From assembly GCA_029262635.1 (NCBI GenBank), contig JAJCZA010000024.1:1-64000 (forward strand): DNA of 64,000 nucleotides, written 5' to 3'. A program made the translations under genes and the position numbers. Below are positions 42,440-52,344 of the stretch, piece by piece; position 1 is the first letter of the stretch; the number at the start of each line of letters is the position of its first letter. The DNA is from Vampirovibrionales bacterium. GTDB taxonomy: Bacteria > Cyanobacteriota > Vampirovibrionia > Vampirovibrionales > Vampirovibrionaceae. Under the pieces are notes generated by a model. It saw only the letters and a program-made list of their open reading frames with translations. It searched no databases and was not told the DNA's origin.

Positions 42440-43099
42440 TCAGGAGTATAACCCACGCAAGGCTTGGATGTCCTCAGGAGAAAGAACCGGATTTTTCCAG
42501 CCCTGATGATGCATAACCGACTGAGGGTTGCTAGAATGTTCCAACCCCAATGCATGGCCAAATTCGTGAAGAATAGTGGCCCGCAAGCGATTTAATTGTT
42601 GCGGGCCACTTAAGGTTTGATCAATAGCCGGATCCCGAAGCAAAGTAATGGTTACATGGGTAATCTCGTTTCGGTCGTTAACTGTACGCTTGGCATGGCC
42701 TACTTCGAATTCCCGTCCCTTGGTTGGTTCATCGCTCCAGTAAAGGTAAATGGATTCCTCTCCCGGTTGATGAGGTGGTGAATCCAATAGTATAAAACGA
42801 ATCACTCCTCCACTAGCAGCTTCCCATTCTCGGGCAACACTGTAGATAAAGCGAGCCATGCCGGTATCACCGTGTGTGTTGCTTTCAATTAGTACACTAA
42901 GTGGAATGGCCTGCATCGGCCAGCGAACCTGAGTAAATTGGGTTGAATCTTCACCGGCTTGCCATTGATCAATAGGCTGAAACCCCTCAACCATTTTAGG
43001 TAAGGTTCTAGCCCGTTCAACACCAGAGTGACTATTTAAAAAGGCGTTGGCAGCGGCTGATGATGATGGGGAATTTCTTTGATAACGATGAATTCTCAA
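42440..43099 (-). CDS. Matrixin-like (metzincin) zinc metalloprotease
   Basis: The 219-aa protein carries HEFGHALGLEHSSNPQSVM near residue 175, the HExxHxxGxxH zinc site and Met-turn of metzincins, in the order of matrixins (M10). The preceding half has WEAASGGVIRFI, typical of the matrixin core. No signal peptide is obvious, so export, if any, takes another path. The TTG start at 43099 is used because AAGGA stands eight bases upstream and the ATG nearby is out of frame. A 55-aa gene precedes it by 12 bases on the same strand. Confidence 0.87.
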   Translation of the reverse strand: MRIHRYQRNSPSSSAAANAFLNSHSGVERARTLPKMVEGFQPIDQWQAGEDSTQFTQVRWPMQAIPLSVLIESNTHGDTGMARFIYSVAREWEAASGGVIRFILLDSPPHQPGEESIYLYWSDEPTKGREFEVGHAKRTVNDRNEITHVTITLLRDPAIDQTLSGPQQLNRLRATILHEFGHALGLEHSSNPQSVMHHQGWKNPVLSPEDIQALRGLYS

Positions 43100-43111
43100 A
43101 TACGCATCCTT

Positions 43112-43279
43112 TTAAAGAGGTTCGTTGTCCTCAATCGGACGATGGTACTGTAATTCGCCAGAAATAATCTCGGTGAATTCATCCAAGAGGTCTCTGACAG
43201 AAGTCTGAACCGCAAGATTTGTTTTTTCATGACCTGAACCGCGGAAGTGCTGAGTGACCACCTGTTTGCCTTGACTCAT
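43112..43279 (-). CDS. 55-aa protein encoded just upstream of the metzincin
   Basis: ATG 43279 to TAA 43112 gives a 55-aa product starting MSQGKQVVTQHFRGSG and ending HRPIEDNEPL, with a helical acidic middle (SVRDLLDEFTEIISGEL). GAGAG lies just before the ATG and the stop is 12 bases from the protease start. It could be an inhibitor, chaperone or targeting partner of the protease, or unrelated; only position suggests a link. Confidence 0.55.
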   Translation of the reverse strand: MSQGKQVVTQHFRGSGHEKTNLAVQTSVRDLLDEFTEIISGELQYHRPIEDNEPL

Positions 43280-43455
43280 CTCTCGATGCTCCTAACTAAA
43301 AAATTTTACGACCGATTGAATGATTCACGCCTGTCATCATCAACCGAATGAGTTACTACTCTAGTTATCGAGCATCCCAAGGAAAACTTGAATTCAGGGG
43401 ACCGGAAATTTACAAACGGGCAAAAGCCGCTCTCATTAATCCAGGATTAGAGGGA

Positions 43456-46400
43456 TTAAGGAACCCAATCGAACGACTGAACGGACTTCGGATCATCCAG
43501 CGGACCTTCGATTTTCACCTGAAACCGATTTAATTTTTTGGCCCGTCCACCAAGGCCCGGCACATAGCCAACCCCCGGAATAAACGATGCTAGCCCGCCA
43601 CTTTCACTTCCTGGAATAAATCCTATTCCGGGCACAAAGCGAACCAGACTGCGCAGACTCAATTTCCCTAATTTACCCAAAACACCTGTCATATCCTGAT
43701 TCATGGAACCATGAACTGTTAAGTCCGCATCAGAATCAAGCAGGCGAATACGTCCTTCAATCAAGAGATCCAAATTTTCACCGTCCGAAAGCATGTCATC
43801 CGTGTGGGCCACACCCTCGGCAATCTTAAGGTTGCCTGATAATTCGGCGAAGTAATTAGTATTAAATGGGGAAAGCGCTCGAAAGATATTGTTCAAATTG
43901 AGTCCCAACAAACCGCCTCGAATGACGTTGGCGCCAGCCAGTAGGGTTTCTATTTTAGCGATGGCGGGAAGTCGCCCGTCGGTAATGGCAAACTGCATCG
44001 TCCCATTGGCATTGTTCATCAAGTTTTCGTCCTCCACGCCTTCCGTGGCAAACACAATATGACCGCTCAAATCACCAAAAATCTGGTTGGGGGCATTTAA
44101 CAGGGCTCGCGCCAACGCATTGGCCTTAACCGAAACAACATCAATGGTGGCGGATGTAAAATTGTTATTTTTCGGATTCATGGATAAATCAAGCTTAACC
44201 CGTCCGCCAGCCGTATCCACTTGTGTATCGATCAATTCAAAAAAACCGGAGCCGTTCAGGTTCATGGTGCCTTGAACCTGGTTGAAAATAATGTTGTCAT
44301 AAATGACTTCGGATAAAAAGAGCGTCGCATCCCGGAATTCAATGGGCACAACCGGATCCTCCGGTTTAATCGGACCGAAGAGAGGGATAACAAAATGTTT
44401 TCGAATCAGTCCTTCACCAATGTCTTTCACGTACTGTTCCCAAGCCGGCACCACAAAAAGGTCTCCGGTAATGGCCACTTTGGAGAGAGGAAGGGGATAC
44501 ATCATGGTATCCTCAATAAATCCCTTCATGGAAACAGAAACCCCCGGCAGTTTAATCGTGTGTAGATTAATTGTCCCATCCATTCCCGTCAATTGAATAT
44601 CCCCGGAAAGTTCACTGATCCTCAACGGAGGCAGATGAATCCGATCCAGTTCGATAGCGCCGACCAGTAGCATGTCGTCTTGATTATGACCGGAAAAGCC
44701 CAAGTCCAGATTTAACTGGCCATTAGCATTAAATGGTTCTTCAAACCACTCACCCAGTGATTGAAGTGTCAAGGATTCCGGTGTATAAACCTTCATGCTA
44801 AACCCACGCTTTTCTGGTGTCAGGGGATGCTCAATCAAGCCTTCCATTAGGATTTTACCCACTTGGTGGAGTGTAATGGCCGTGTCTTCCAACATTAATT
44901 GATGCCCTTGTTCATGGAGGTTAGCCTGAATATGAGCCAGTGGTTCACGGGCTAAGTCGTGTTTAGGCCAAATCTTCATATCCAAGTTGGCATCGGCTTT
45001 AAATGGTAGACGATTCCGGGCCGCTTTGGCCGGAAGCTGTTCCAATTTAGCATCCAAATGGTTTTCAACACGAAGGCGGCCCACATCAAAGGTTAATGCT
45101 TCTGAGCGCAATGAAGGGTGTCCTTTTTCGTCCAATTGCAATTTCATGTGGCCATTCAACTGGCTAATTTCTGGAAGATCCGTCCAGCTCAAACCCGCGT
45201 TTTTAAATGATAGATCCCCGAGAAAGCGTCCCGGTGTTATATCCGCTAGCAATCGAAATGTGCCGTCGGTCTTGTCCAGTGGGCGATAATTGAGTCCCAG
45301 CATTTTCTCAAAGTACGCTCGCTGGGAATTCAGCAGGCTAAGTGCTACGTTGCCTGTATCCACAGAAAAAGTGTACGTTTTAAACTTTTGAGAGGCCTTG
45401 CCCATCACATCGAATGCTAACTGCCCCAGCATACCGGTGGTCTTGGGGAAAGTAAGCTGGCCCGTCTCATCGAAATAAAGCCGCACCGGATCCAGAGTAA
45501 CGTGAACACCCAAATTCTCTGGACGAATACTTAACCCTTTCACATCAACGGTTCCCGACATCTGATTGGTCGATTCGATGGACTTTAGATTGCCTTGGGC
45601 AGTCAAATCGACGTTTACCTGTCCCATTAATGAGTCAAAGGCTTGAGCTTGCTTTAAATCCGGGAATTTTTGAAGGAGAAGCCCCACCTTCTTCAGGTCA
45701 ATATTGGGGCTGAGAAGGTGAAATTTATACGTTTCAAGTGATTGAAGGGTTTTTCCTTTCAGGTGTCCGTCCACCTGAAAATCAATGGGGCCAAGCTGGC
45801 CTTGAATCTCTTTTAGCTGAACCCCCGTCGGTTGGATGGATAGAATTCCACGAAGATCGCTAATTTTAGCTGGACTGGCTGAATCTACCGCATTAATCTG
45901 GTTTAATTGGATGCGTCCCGTCAAATTTGGGACATCAACCGTTCCAGCTAAGTGGAGCCGACTGTCCATCGTCCCAGAAAGGTTTATCCGTTCAGTCAAC
46001 GTCATGGGCCAATCTGTTTTTAGGGTATTAGACAGGATTTTAATTCCTTTGACCAATTCCGCCAACTGAAGTGATCTTCCCTGAAGCACCAAATCAAAGG
46101 CCTGTTTCTTCAGTTGATAAGTGCCGAACCATTGAAACCGCTGACCTTGAAAAAACCCGGAACTCTCGGTAAAAGATAGCGTTTTCCCTTCAAAATGGAG
46201 AAGGCTGTTGAGCTGATGAACAATTTCTTGTGCCGGATAGCGAATCGGATGAACCCCAACCGATTGGAATCGGGCCTGACCTTTTATTTCGGGTTCGGCA
46301 AGTAGGCCATCTGCCTTAATATCCATATTAAGATGACCTTCCAGCTCCATTTGTTTTATCTTCTCCAGAGGTAACGGGAGTTGAAAAATACTCCCAAAAT

Positions 46401-48057
46401 GGAGAAGAGTGAGCCGTAGGTCGTTTAAGTCCAGCTGACTGCTTTTCAGCCGCACCTTACTGAGAGTCTTGTCTTTGCGATGATATTGACCGTTAATCTG
46501 AAAAGGCGTGCCGTTGAGTTCTCCCCTGAGGTGGTTCAGGCGTACCCTTTGCTCCTCAAACTGAATCAGGCCATACAAGTGCTCAATGCCGCCGTCAATT
46601 AGCTCCCAGGTCACCCGATCTAGTTTTTGGTGTGTAAATGCCAGATCTTCCAGTTGGATAGCACCTTGAATAGCGGGCACACTCAAGGGACCGGTTAGAT
46701 GAGTATCAAATTTGATGAGTCCGTTGCTCTGGGCAAAAAGCTGCCCGAGTGGCGAGTCATCCGGCAAAACCCGGAGAAGGGAAATGGGTAGCATGGTGGT
46801 ATTGAGCGTAAGATCCAGTTGACTGTTACCCCAGAAAGGTTTTGCCTCGTCCTCTTTTTCCAGGATCTCCATGCTAAGCGAAGCGGGCAATTTTATATTA
46901 CCCGCCAGATCAAACCGATAGGGCTCCGATTCAATATGTATCAGAGTGTTATCTAGCTGTTGACGTTCTACAAGGCGAGTATTGGCTCTGAGCATGCCGG
47001 GTTCAAAGTCAAACGTATAATCACCCACCATCAGATGACTAGGCTCTAGGGCCTGAATTCCCAAACGAAAATGCTCGATTAATACGCCATAACTAGCCTG
47101 GGGCTTGTTCTGACGGTAATCAAACTTAAACGAGTCAATCATGCCTTCGCCCCGAAAGGGCAGGTTATATTGGACCAATAGTGCTTGCCATGCGGGGAGT
47201 GATAGATTTTTTAGATGAAGTTTCAACCGATGTAACGCCGTGAGATCCATTAACGCTTTCTCCGTTAGAAGCAAAGTGGTTTGGGGAATTTCCACTTCCA
47301 GCGTTAGCTCACCGAGTTTTTGTGGTTGGGTATTTGTGTTCTGTGACTCCTGAAACGAAAAGCCGCTATTGAGGCGAAGCCACAACGGAGTTTTCGATTC
47401 CAGATGTTGAAGTTCCAGCCCTTTGCCTATCACACGCCAAGCCGATTTTTGATCCAGCCATGAGCCAAGGGTCAAATGATGTTCGCGTATGATAAACGTG
47501 GTGTCACTTAGTCGTATAGGAGGTTTCGTTTTTTTGGCAGAGGTTTCACTCTTTTTTTCTGAAGCTCGAGAAGGGCTTGCTGTTAAAGGGTTTTTGGTCT
47601 CTTTTTCAGAGGAAACCAGTGTTCTATTAGGCTGAAAATCCTTGAGGTGAGGGTTTTTACTCAAATTAACGGATAGCTGACTTAGCTCTACTTTGCCCAA
47701 TTCGGGGGTGCCACCTACAATCATAGGCCAGTAGCGAAGGGTTGCCGTTAAGGTGGGTACGGAAACGACTTGTTTCACCTTCGAATCCAGAACATAAATT
47801 TCGGAAAATTGAGCCAGCGCACCTTCCCAACCCAACTTAACTTGTAAGTCACCAATTTTTAACTGCCAGCCTTTATCGGTCATTTGTTTTTCAAAAAATT
47901 CTTGGGAGGCGGTTTGTTCAATTTCCGTTTTAATGGCCGTCAGATCAATGATCCGCGGAATAAGCCACTCAACGCCCAGCACACCGCCCCATAGTAGCAG
48001 GCCGCCGAGCATCACCCTGAAGGCGACTTGAAAAGCCGGTTTACTTAAAACGCTCAT
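43456..48057 (-). CDS. Giant AsmA/TamB-like envelope protein
   Basis: A 1533-aa chain has one N-terminal membrane helix (VMLGGLLLWGGVLGVEWLI) and then a very long run of beta-strand-like sequence, as in the AsmA/TamB/YhdP proteins that form a lipid-carrying groove across the periplasm. The AsmA C-terminal domain is visible at about residues 1280-1480 (GDLSGHIVFATEGVEDENLM, NANGTMQFAITDGRLPAI). The end is FQVKIEGPLDDPKSVQSFDW, a typical AsmA-family close. Such proteins move phospholipid toward the outer membrane, so this supports a diderm cell. Which of the groups it belongs to is unclear. Confidence 0.88.
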   Translation of the reverse strand: MSVLSKPAFQVAFRVMLGGLLLWGGVLGVEWLIPRIIDLTAIKTEIEQTASQEFFEKQMTDKGWQLKIGDLQVKLGWEGALAQFSEIYVLDSKVKQVVSVPTLTATLRYWPMIVGGTPELGKVELSQLSVNLSKNPHLKDFQPNRTLVSSEKETKNPLTASPSRASEKKSETSAKKTKPPIRLSDTTFIIREHHLTLGSWLDQKSAWRVIGKGLELQHLESKTPLWLRLNSGFSFQESQNTNTQPQKLGELTLEVEIPQTTLLLTEKALMDLTALHRLKLHLKNLSLPAWQALLVQYNLPFRGEGMIDSFKFDYRQNKPQASYGVLIEHFRLGIQALEPSHLMVGDYTFDFEPGMLRANTRLVERQQLDNTLIHIESEPYRFDLAGNIKLPASLSMEILEKEDEAKPFWGNSQLDLTLNTTMLPISLLRVLPDDSPLGQLFAQSNGLIKFDTHLTGPLSVPAIQGAIQLEDLAFTHQKLDRVTWELIDGGIEHLYGLIQFEEQRVRLNHLRGELNGTPFQINGQYHRKDKTLSKVRLKSSQLDLNDLRLTLLHFGSIFQLPLPLEKIKQMELEGHLNMDIKADGLLAEPEIKGQARFQSVGVHPIRYPAQEIVHQLNSLLHFEGKTLSFTESSGFFQGQRFQWFGTYQLKKQAFDLVLQGRSLQLAELVKGIKILSNTLKTDWPMTLTERINLSGTMDSRLHLAGTVDVPNLTGRIQLNQINAVDSASPAKISDLRGILSIQPTGVQLKEIQGQLGPIDFQVDGHLKGKTLQSLETYKFHLLSPNIDLKKVGLLLQKFPDLKQAQAFDSLMGQVNVDLTAQGNLKSIESTNQMSGTVDVKGLSIRPENLGVHVTLDPVRLYFDETGQLTFPKTTGMLGQLAFDVMGKASQKFKTYTFSVDTGNVALSLLNSQRAYFEKMLGLNYRPLDKTDGTFRLLADITPGRFLGDLSFKNAGLSWTDLPEISQLNGHMKLQLDEKGHPSLRSEALTFDVGRLRVENHLDAKLEQLPAKAARNRLPFKADANLDMKIWPKHDLAREPLAHIQANLHEQGHQLMLEDTAITLHQVGKILMEGLIEHPLTPEKRGFSMKVYTPESLTLQSLGEWFEEPFNANGQLNLDLGFSGHNQDDMLLVGAIELDRIHLPPLRISELSGDIQLTGMDGTINLHTIKLPGVSVSMKGFIEDTMMYPLPLSKVAITGDLFVVPAWEQYVKDIGEGLIRKHFVIPLFGPIKPEDPVVPIEFRDATLFLSEVIYDNIIFNQVQGTMNLNGSGFFELIDTQVDTAGGRVKLDLSMNPKNNNFTSATIDVVSVKANALARALLNAPNQIFGDLSGHIVFATEGVEDENLMNNANGTMQFAITDGRLPAIAKIETLLAGANVIRGGLLGLNLNNIFRALSPFNTNYFAELSGNLKIAEGVAHTDDMLSDGENLDLLIEGRIRLLDSDADLTVHGSMNQDMTGVLGKLGKLSLRSLVRFVPGIGFIPGSESGGLASFIPGVGYVPGLGGRAKKLNRFQVKIEGPLDDPKSVQSFDWVP

Positions 48058-48176
48058 TATCAGTCCGTGTCTTCTAAAACAAGAAACTTAACAGCTCACA
48101 AAAGGTGTCTGCTGGTTTGCATACTATTTTACCCTTAAAGTCGTAGGAAAACGCTGAAACACGACAAGGTGAAACA

Positions 48177-48407
48177 CTATTTAACGGAAGAAGCGGCTTC
48201 GGCCTTCTCTTTTTCATCCGTCACCCCAGACAATTCTTCCGTTACGTCCCGAGAAGCTTTTTTGAACTGACGAACCCCGTCACCCAAGGCACCAAATACT
48301 TTGGGTAATTTACCCGGCCCAAACAAAATCAACACAATAACAAAGAGAACAAAAATTTCCATGGGCCCTAAGCTGGGCAAGAAAAGTAGATAAGGAGGAA
48401 GGGACAT
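48177..48407 (-). CDS. tatA: Twin-arginine translocase subunit TatA/TatE
   Basis: The 76-aa protein has one N-terminal membrane helix (IFVLFVIVLILFGPGKLPKVFG, with the FGPGKLP hinge conserved) and an amphipathic helix (LGDGVRQFKKASRDVTEEL), then a charged tail. TatA oligomerises to open the path for folded proteins. AAAGG lies eight bases before the ATG. No tatC is in the window. Confidence 0.95.
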   Translation of the reverse strand: MSLPPYLLFLPSLGPMEIFVLFVIVLILFGPGKLPKVFGALGDGVRQFKKASRDVTEELSGVTDEKEKAEAASSVK

Positions 48408-48533
48408 GACAGGTTTCCTTTGATTTATGGGGCCTAACTATCGTTTAAAGGGTGTCTTGTGGTATATTCATAGCATAGACACAAGTAAAAATGAACGGGT
48501 CTTGAATCAATCTGTAAAAAGAGAAATGATTAG

Positions 48534-49037
48534 ATGAAGAATCATCAAGCCATCGATATAGATGCTCGAGAAAAGCTATTTCAAGACCTTCGGGGTAGAG
48601 GGTTCCGAATGACCCCTCAGCGCGAGAGCATTTTGAATATTTTTTACGAATTGCCCGATGGTGAGCACTTGAGCGCTGAAGAATTACATCAAATCCTTCA
48701 GCAGAAAAATGCGGGGATTAGTCTGGCCACAACCTACCGCACACTTAAGCTGTTTGTTTCCGTCGGTGTTTTACGAGAATTGGATTTTTCCGAGGATCAC
48801 AAACACTACGAACTGATTCACGAAAATGAAGTCCCTCACCATCACATTATTTGCGTCGATTGCGGTAAAACCGCTGAATTTGAGAGCCCGGAAGTTCAAA
48901 AGCTGGCCGAAAAGATCGCTCTAGAAAAAAAGCTCCAGCTCATTGACGTCCAGCTTAAAATATTCGCAAACTGTTTGCACATGGACCACGATACTTCTTT
49001 TCAGGATCATGACTCCATGAAAACCTTTACCCCCTAG
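48534..49037 (+). CDS. Fur-family transcriptional regulator
   Basis: The winged helix reads FRMTPQRESILNIFYELPDGEHLSAEEL with ISLATTYRTLKLFVSVG. The metal domain has HHHIICVDCGKTAEFESP near residue 102, as in Fur. The second CxxC of Fur/Zur is missing; the C-terminal segment is IDVQLKIFANCLHMDHD with one Cys, as in some cyanobacterial Fur proteins. Iron or peroxide sensing is likely. It is divergent from tatA and separate from the second Fur-family gene at 16741. Confidence 0.88.
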   Translation: MKNHQAIDIDAREKLFQDLRGRGFRMTPQRESILNIFYELPDGEHLSAEELHQILQQKNAGISLATTYRTLKLFVSVGVLRELDFSEDHKHYELIHENEVPHHHIICVDCGKTAEFESPEVQKLAEKIALEKKLQLIDVQLKIFANCLHMDHDTSFQDHDSMKTFTP

Positions 49038-49065
49038 GTTTTTCGACGAGACGCTTAAGGTCCGG

Positions 49066-49518
49066 CTAATAGACCGAAGGGTAATAAATTTCGTCATACT
49101 GAATGGGGAAAGCCGCCGGGATAATGGTAATGGGGTTTGCCAGGGTAGGGACTTCCATCCCGCCGAAAAGTGGGCGAAACTCAGCCGTTACCGTGGCTTT
49201 ATAACCAATAGTTATATTACTGCCCGATGTATTGGTAACGGGCACAATATCAAAAGCCGTATAAGTAATTTTAGCTTGTTCTAACCGGGATTTAATCTGG
49301 TCTTCTCCCAGAGTCTCATCCTGAAACACTGAGGCGGTATAGGCTCCATCGATGGCGGCCATTTTGGCCCCTTGATAGGTTTGCCAGACGCGTCCCATTT
49401 CGACGATTCCGAAAATAATCAGGATCAAAAAGGGAAGGGTCAACACCAACTCGACCAGGTTCTGACCTCGCTCACGTTTTCGAATCTTCTTTTTAAAATC
49501 ATAAACAAGATTTAGCAA
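49066..49518 (-). CDS. TadE-like pilus assembly protein
   Basis: The 150-aa protein shows the TadE pattern: ERGQNLVELVLTLPFLILII near residue 17, with the Gly/Glu of prepilin-like processing, then GIVEMGRVWQTYQGAKMAAIDGA. The rest is a strand-rich extracellular domain. TadE-type pseudopilins belong to the tight-adherence (Tad) pilus system; no other tad gene is in the window. Confidence 0.85.
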   Translation of the reverse strand: MLNLVYDFKKKIRKRERGQNLVELVLTLPFLILIIFGIVEMGRVWQTYQGAKMAAIDGAYTASVFQDETLGEDQIKSRLEQAKITYTAFDIVPVTNTSGSNITIGYKATVTAEFRPLFGGMEVPTLANPITIIPAAFPIQYDEIYYPSVY

Positions 49519-49743
49519 TACTTATACTCTCTTTATTCAAGGCTTCCTTCTATTCTATTCATCCTATCGTCCTCTTTCCTCTGAGAATGCAGGAAAATCA
49601 TAAAAATTGTAATATTTATTTACTCGTTTGGCTTCTATAAGCCATTGACTTACGAAAACACCTTTCCCAATGGGGTGATTCAAACAAGTAAAAAGAAGGT
49701 CAAACCCTTTAGACTAAAAGACTGACTGTGCAAAGATCTCCAA

Positions 49744-51954
49744 TTAGCTCTGAGAATGTTCCCGGAGCACAGCGCCGACGATGGGCGTATTAATTTGCAT
49801 GACTTTTTTATTGGCTAGCAGAATCTGATCATCCGTTGCGTCACGTTCGACCAGCATTACTAAGGCGTCGGAGAAATTTTGAATCACATAGGAATCGGCT
49901 CCGGCAAGCAACGGCGGCGTATCAAAGAAAACCCAGTCATAATGTTCTCGCAGAACATGGATGAGTCCTTTAAATCCTGCTGAGTTTAGAAACTCGAACG
50001 TATTATCCAAAGCAACGCCTGCGTTAATATAATGCAGATCGGGATGAACATTCGTTTCTAAAAGGCTTTTCTGAACAAAGGGTGCCAGTTCATGGGTAGT
50101 GGCTTCTGGATTCCGTATCAAGGATTCTGAAATATCATTGATCAGCTCCGTTAAGCCTTTTTCGTAGTTCAGACTATGGCCAAAAACTTCATTGACGTTA
50201 GGGCGACCCAGGTTTGTATCAACAATCACAACACGATGACCGCTTTGAGCCATGCAGAGTGCCATGTTGGCCAACATATTGGCTTGCTCATTTGCCTGAT
50301 AGATCGAGGAGACGGCCAGACACTTATGTTCATGTAAGTTGGCCTGATGTTTCAGGTTTAACGCCAGAGTATGATAAGCCTTTAGGGTTGGAGCATGACC
50401 TGGAGAGGCCAGTACTTCCAGTGAATTACTCATTTTCATACTTTTCCATCGGCCTGCCGTCGACCACGGAATCAGAGCAAGTACAGGAATTTGCAAGCCT
50501 CGCTCCACAAACCGGGGACTAACCGTCTGGTTTTTAAACGTTTCGTAAGCAACCACAGCCAAAGCCGAGAGGATAAACCCGATACTGCCAATGAATAGAA
50601 CAATATGCCAGGGTTGCGGAAAAATAGGGTTGACCGGATCACTGGGTGGATCGTGAGGCTGAATAACCGCACTCAGACCCGTTAGCTGAATTTGAACTTC
50701 GGTCAGTTTTGCCTTAATTCGAGATAAAATATCTTCCAGATCTTTTCGCTTGAGAAGTAGCTCTGCGTAACGAACCTGAGTCGAAGGCAATTGAGACAAC
50801 TCTTTCTTCAATTCCTCGTCCTGCTTTTTAAATACCGCGATTCGTTTGAGAGAGGCAGCAGCTTCAGCCTCACGGGTCGCTAATCGTAAAACTAAATCGG
50901 AACGAACCCGATCTTTAATCACGCTATTATCATCAGATGAAACGGCACCCACTGTCTGAATTTGTTGGCTTTTAACATTTTCAATTAAAACCTGGATTTT
51001 TTTATCCAACTTAACCATCATGGGATTGGTTGGCGAATAGGTCAGAGACTTAACTTCGTAATCCTGTTGGGCCGAACTTAATTCATCCTGAAGTTTAATA
51101 AGAACTGAGTTTTGACCTCTGGCTACTGACTTTAAACCTTCTTTGGCTTTTAAGTTCAGTTGTCCTTCAAGTGCTGTCGCTTCACCCGAATAAGCATTGG
51201 CTAAAGCCTCGTTGTCTTTTATTTTTGTATTTAGCCCTTCCAGCTTTTCGACCAGAACACGACCTCGGGTATTGAGATCGACAATCTTATTTTTTTCCTG
51301 AAAGTTTTTAATATTATCATTGAGTTCTTCCAACTCATGGGTTTTCTTTTTCATCTGTTGAGCCAGTGTATTTTTTTGTTTGTCCAGCGGTTCACGCGTA
51401 ATTTCCAATGACTCGTTGACATAGACTTTTACAAATTCTTCTGCGATCACTTTAGCGTCCAATCGATCAGGGGCAATGACCGTAATTTTTATAAAATCAG
51501 TCCCTCGAACATGTTTGGCATCAAGCATACGCGCAATTTTTGAATGATGATTAACCGCATCTTTCCGGTTAATTTTAATTTTTCCGTCTGCCAAATCCTC
51601 TTTGATTTGTTTAAAAACTTTTTCGGCCAGACGTCTACTTCTTAATAACTCTTCCTGATTTTTATACGGGTTGCTCCGTGCGGTGTACCCTTGAAAGAAG
51701 GTGTTGCCGCTTCGATAGTTCGTCAGAATATTGGGAATATCGATCGGATTTAAAATGACGGTGGCTTCGGACTTATACCGCCCTGAGAAGACCGTTAACC
51801 CAAAAACAATCCCGATGATCAGGCAAAGCGCCGTACAAGCGACCACCACCTTAAAGTGTTTGGCCAATATATTGCGCACATACCCGAAATCGATTTCCAG
51901 GGTTTCGCTATCAAATACTTTATCTTCCATACCTATCAGATCATCAATACTCAT
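49744..51954 (-). CDS. Wzz/GumC-type polysaccharide co-polymerase with a P-loop-less BY-kinase domain
   Basis: The 736-aa protein begins with a Wzz domain and first helix (VVVACTALCLIIGIVFGLTVF), has long coiled coils (residues 190-400), a second helix near 480, and a BY-kinase-like domain. Walker A' (VVIVDTNLGRPNV near residue 576) and Walker B (DWVFFDTPPLLAGADS) are present. The Walker A, which should read like SSLPGEGKST, is SSIYQANEQAN: all glycines and the Lys are lost. The C-terminal Tyr cluster is also absent. It probably regulates chain length structurally, without kinase activity. Confidence 0.85.
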   Translation of the reverse strand: MSIDDLIGMEDKVFDSETLEIDFGYVRNILAKHFKVVVACTALCLIIGIVFGLTVFSGRYKSEATVILNPIDIPNILTNYRSGNTFFQGYTARSNPYKNQEELLRSRRLAEKVFKQIKEDLADGKIKINRKDAVNHHSKIARMLDAKHVRGTDFIKITVIAPDRLDAKVIAEEFVKVYVNESLEITREPLDKQKNTLAQQMKKKTHELEELNDNIKNFQEKNKIVDLNTRGRVLVEKLEGLNTKIKDNEALANAYSGEATALEGQLNLKAKEGLKSVARGQNSVLIKLQDELSSAQQDYEVKSLTYSPTNPMMVKLDKKIQVLIENVKSQQIQTVGAVSSDDNSVIKDRVRSDLVLRLATREAEAAASLKRIAVFKKQDEELKKELSQLPSTQVRYAELLLKRKDLEDILSRIKAKLTEVQIQLTGLSAVIQPHDPPSDPVNPIFPQPWHIVLFIGSIGFILSALAVVAYETFKNQTVSPRFVERGLQIPVLALIPWSTAGRWKSMKMSNSLEVLASPGHAPTLKAYHTLALNLKHQANLHEHKCLAVSSIYQANEQANMLANMALCMAQSGHRVVIVDTNLGRPNVNEVFGHSLNYEKGLTELINDISESLIRNPEATTHELAPFVQKSLLETNVHPDLHYINAGVALDNTFEFLNSAGFKGLIHVLREHYDWVFFDTPPLLAGADSYVIQNFSDALVMLVERDATDDQILLANKKVMQINTPIVGAVLREHSQS

Positions 51955-52226
51955 AATACAATACTCAGTTATTCTTTTGTAACGTAGCTTAGCAGTGGAA
52001 TGTGGTCGAATTTGTTCAGTTAATCAAATAATTAACTTGTCGTCTTCTTATCGTCTTCGATACGGTTTATTGTTTTCCAACGTCTTCTTTTTAATTTTTA
52101 TACTCAGTTTGACTAATTTATATATATACACGTTCATGTTCTATTAAACGGCATTCAGCTTCCCCTCTGTATCGTTTATTCAGATGAATTCAAAAGTTTC
52201 AAAAACATAAACCCGTTAAAAACTAA
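51955..52226. other. AT-rich intergenic region
   Basis: No gene or clear terminator is seen. It probably holds the promoter of the leftward Wzz gene. Confidence 0.4.
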
Positions 52227-52325
52227 TTTAATAGAGGTTTTCCCGGTATTTTTCCTTTAGAGCCTTTTGGATTCTTTGTTTATCCCCTACGTCAAACAGT
52301 GGATAACATGGCGCTCGGCGAACGA
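52227..52325 (-). pseudogene. Short decayed gene fragment
   Basis: An open stretch without a start codon translates as RRAPCYPLFDVGDKQRIQKA and onward to a stop. It looks like the end of a lost protein. No identity can be given. Confidence 0.3.
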
Positions 52326-52344
52326 TTTTCTATTTTCTTGTAAT

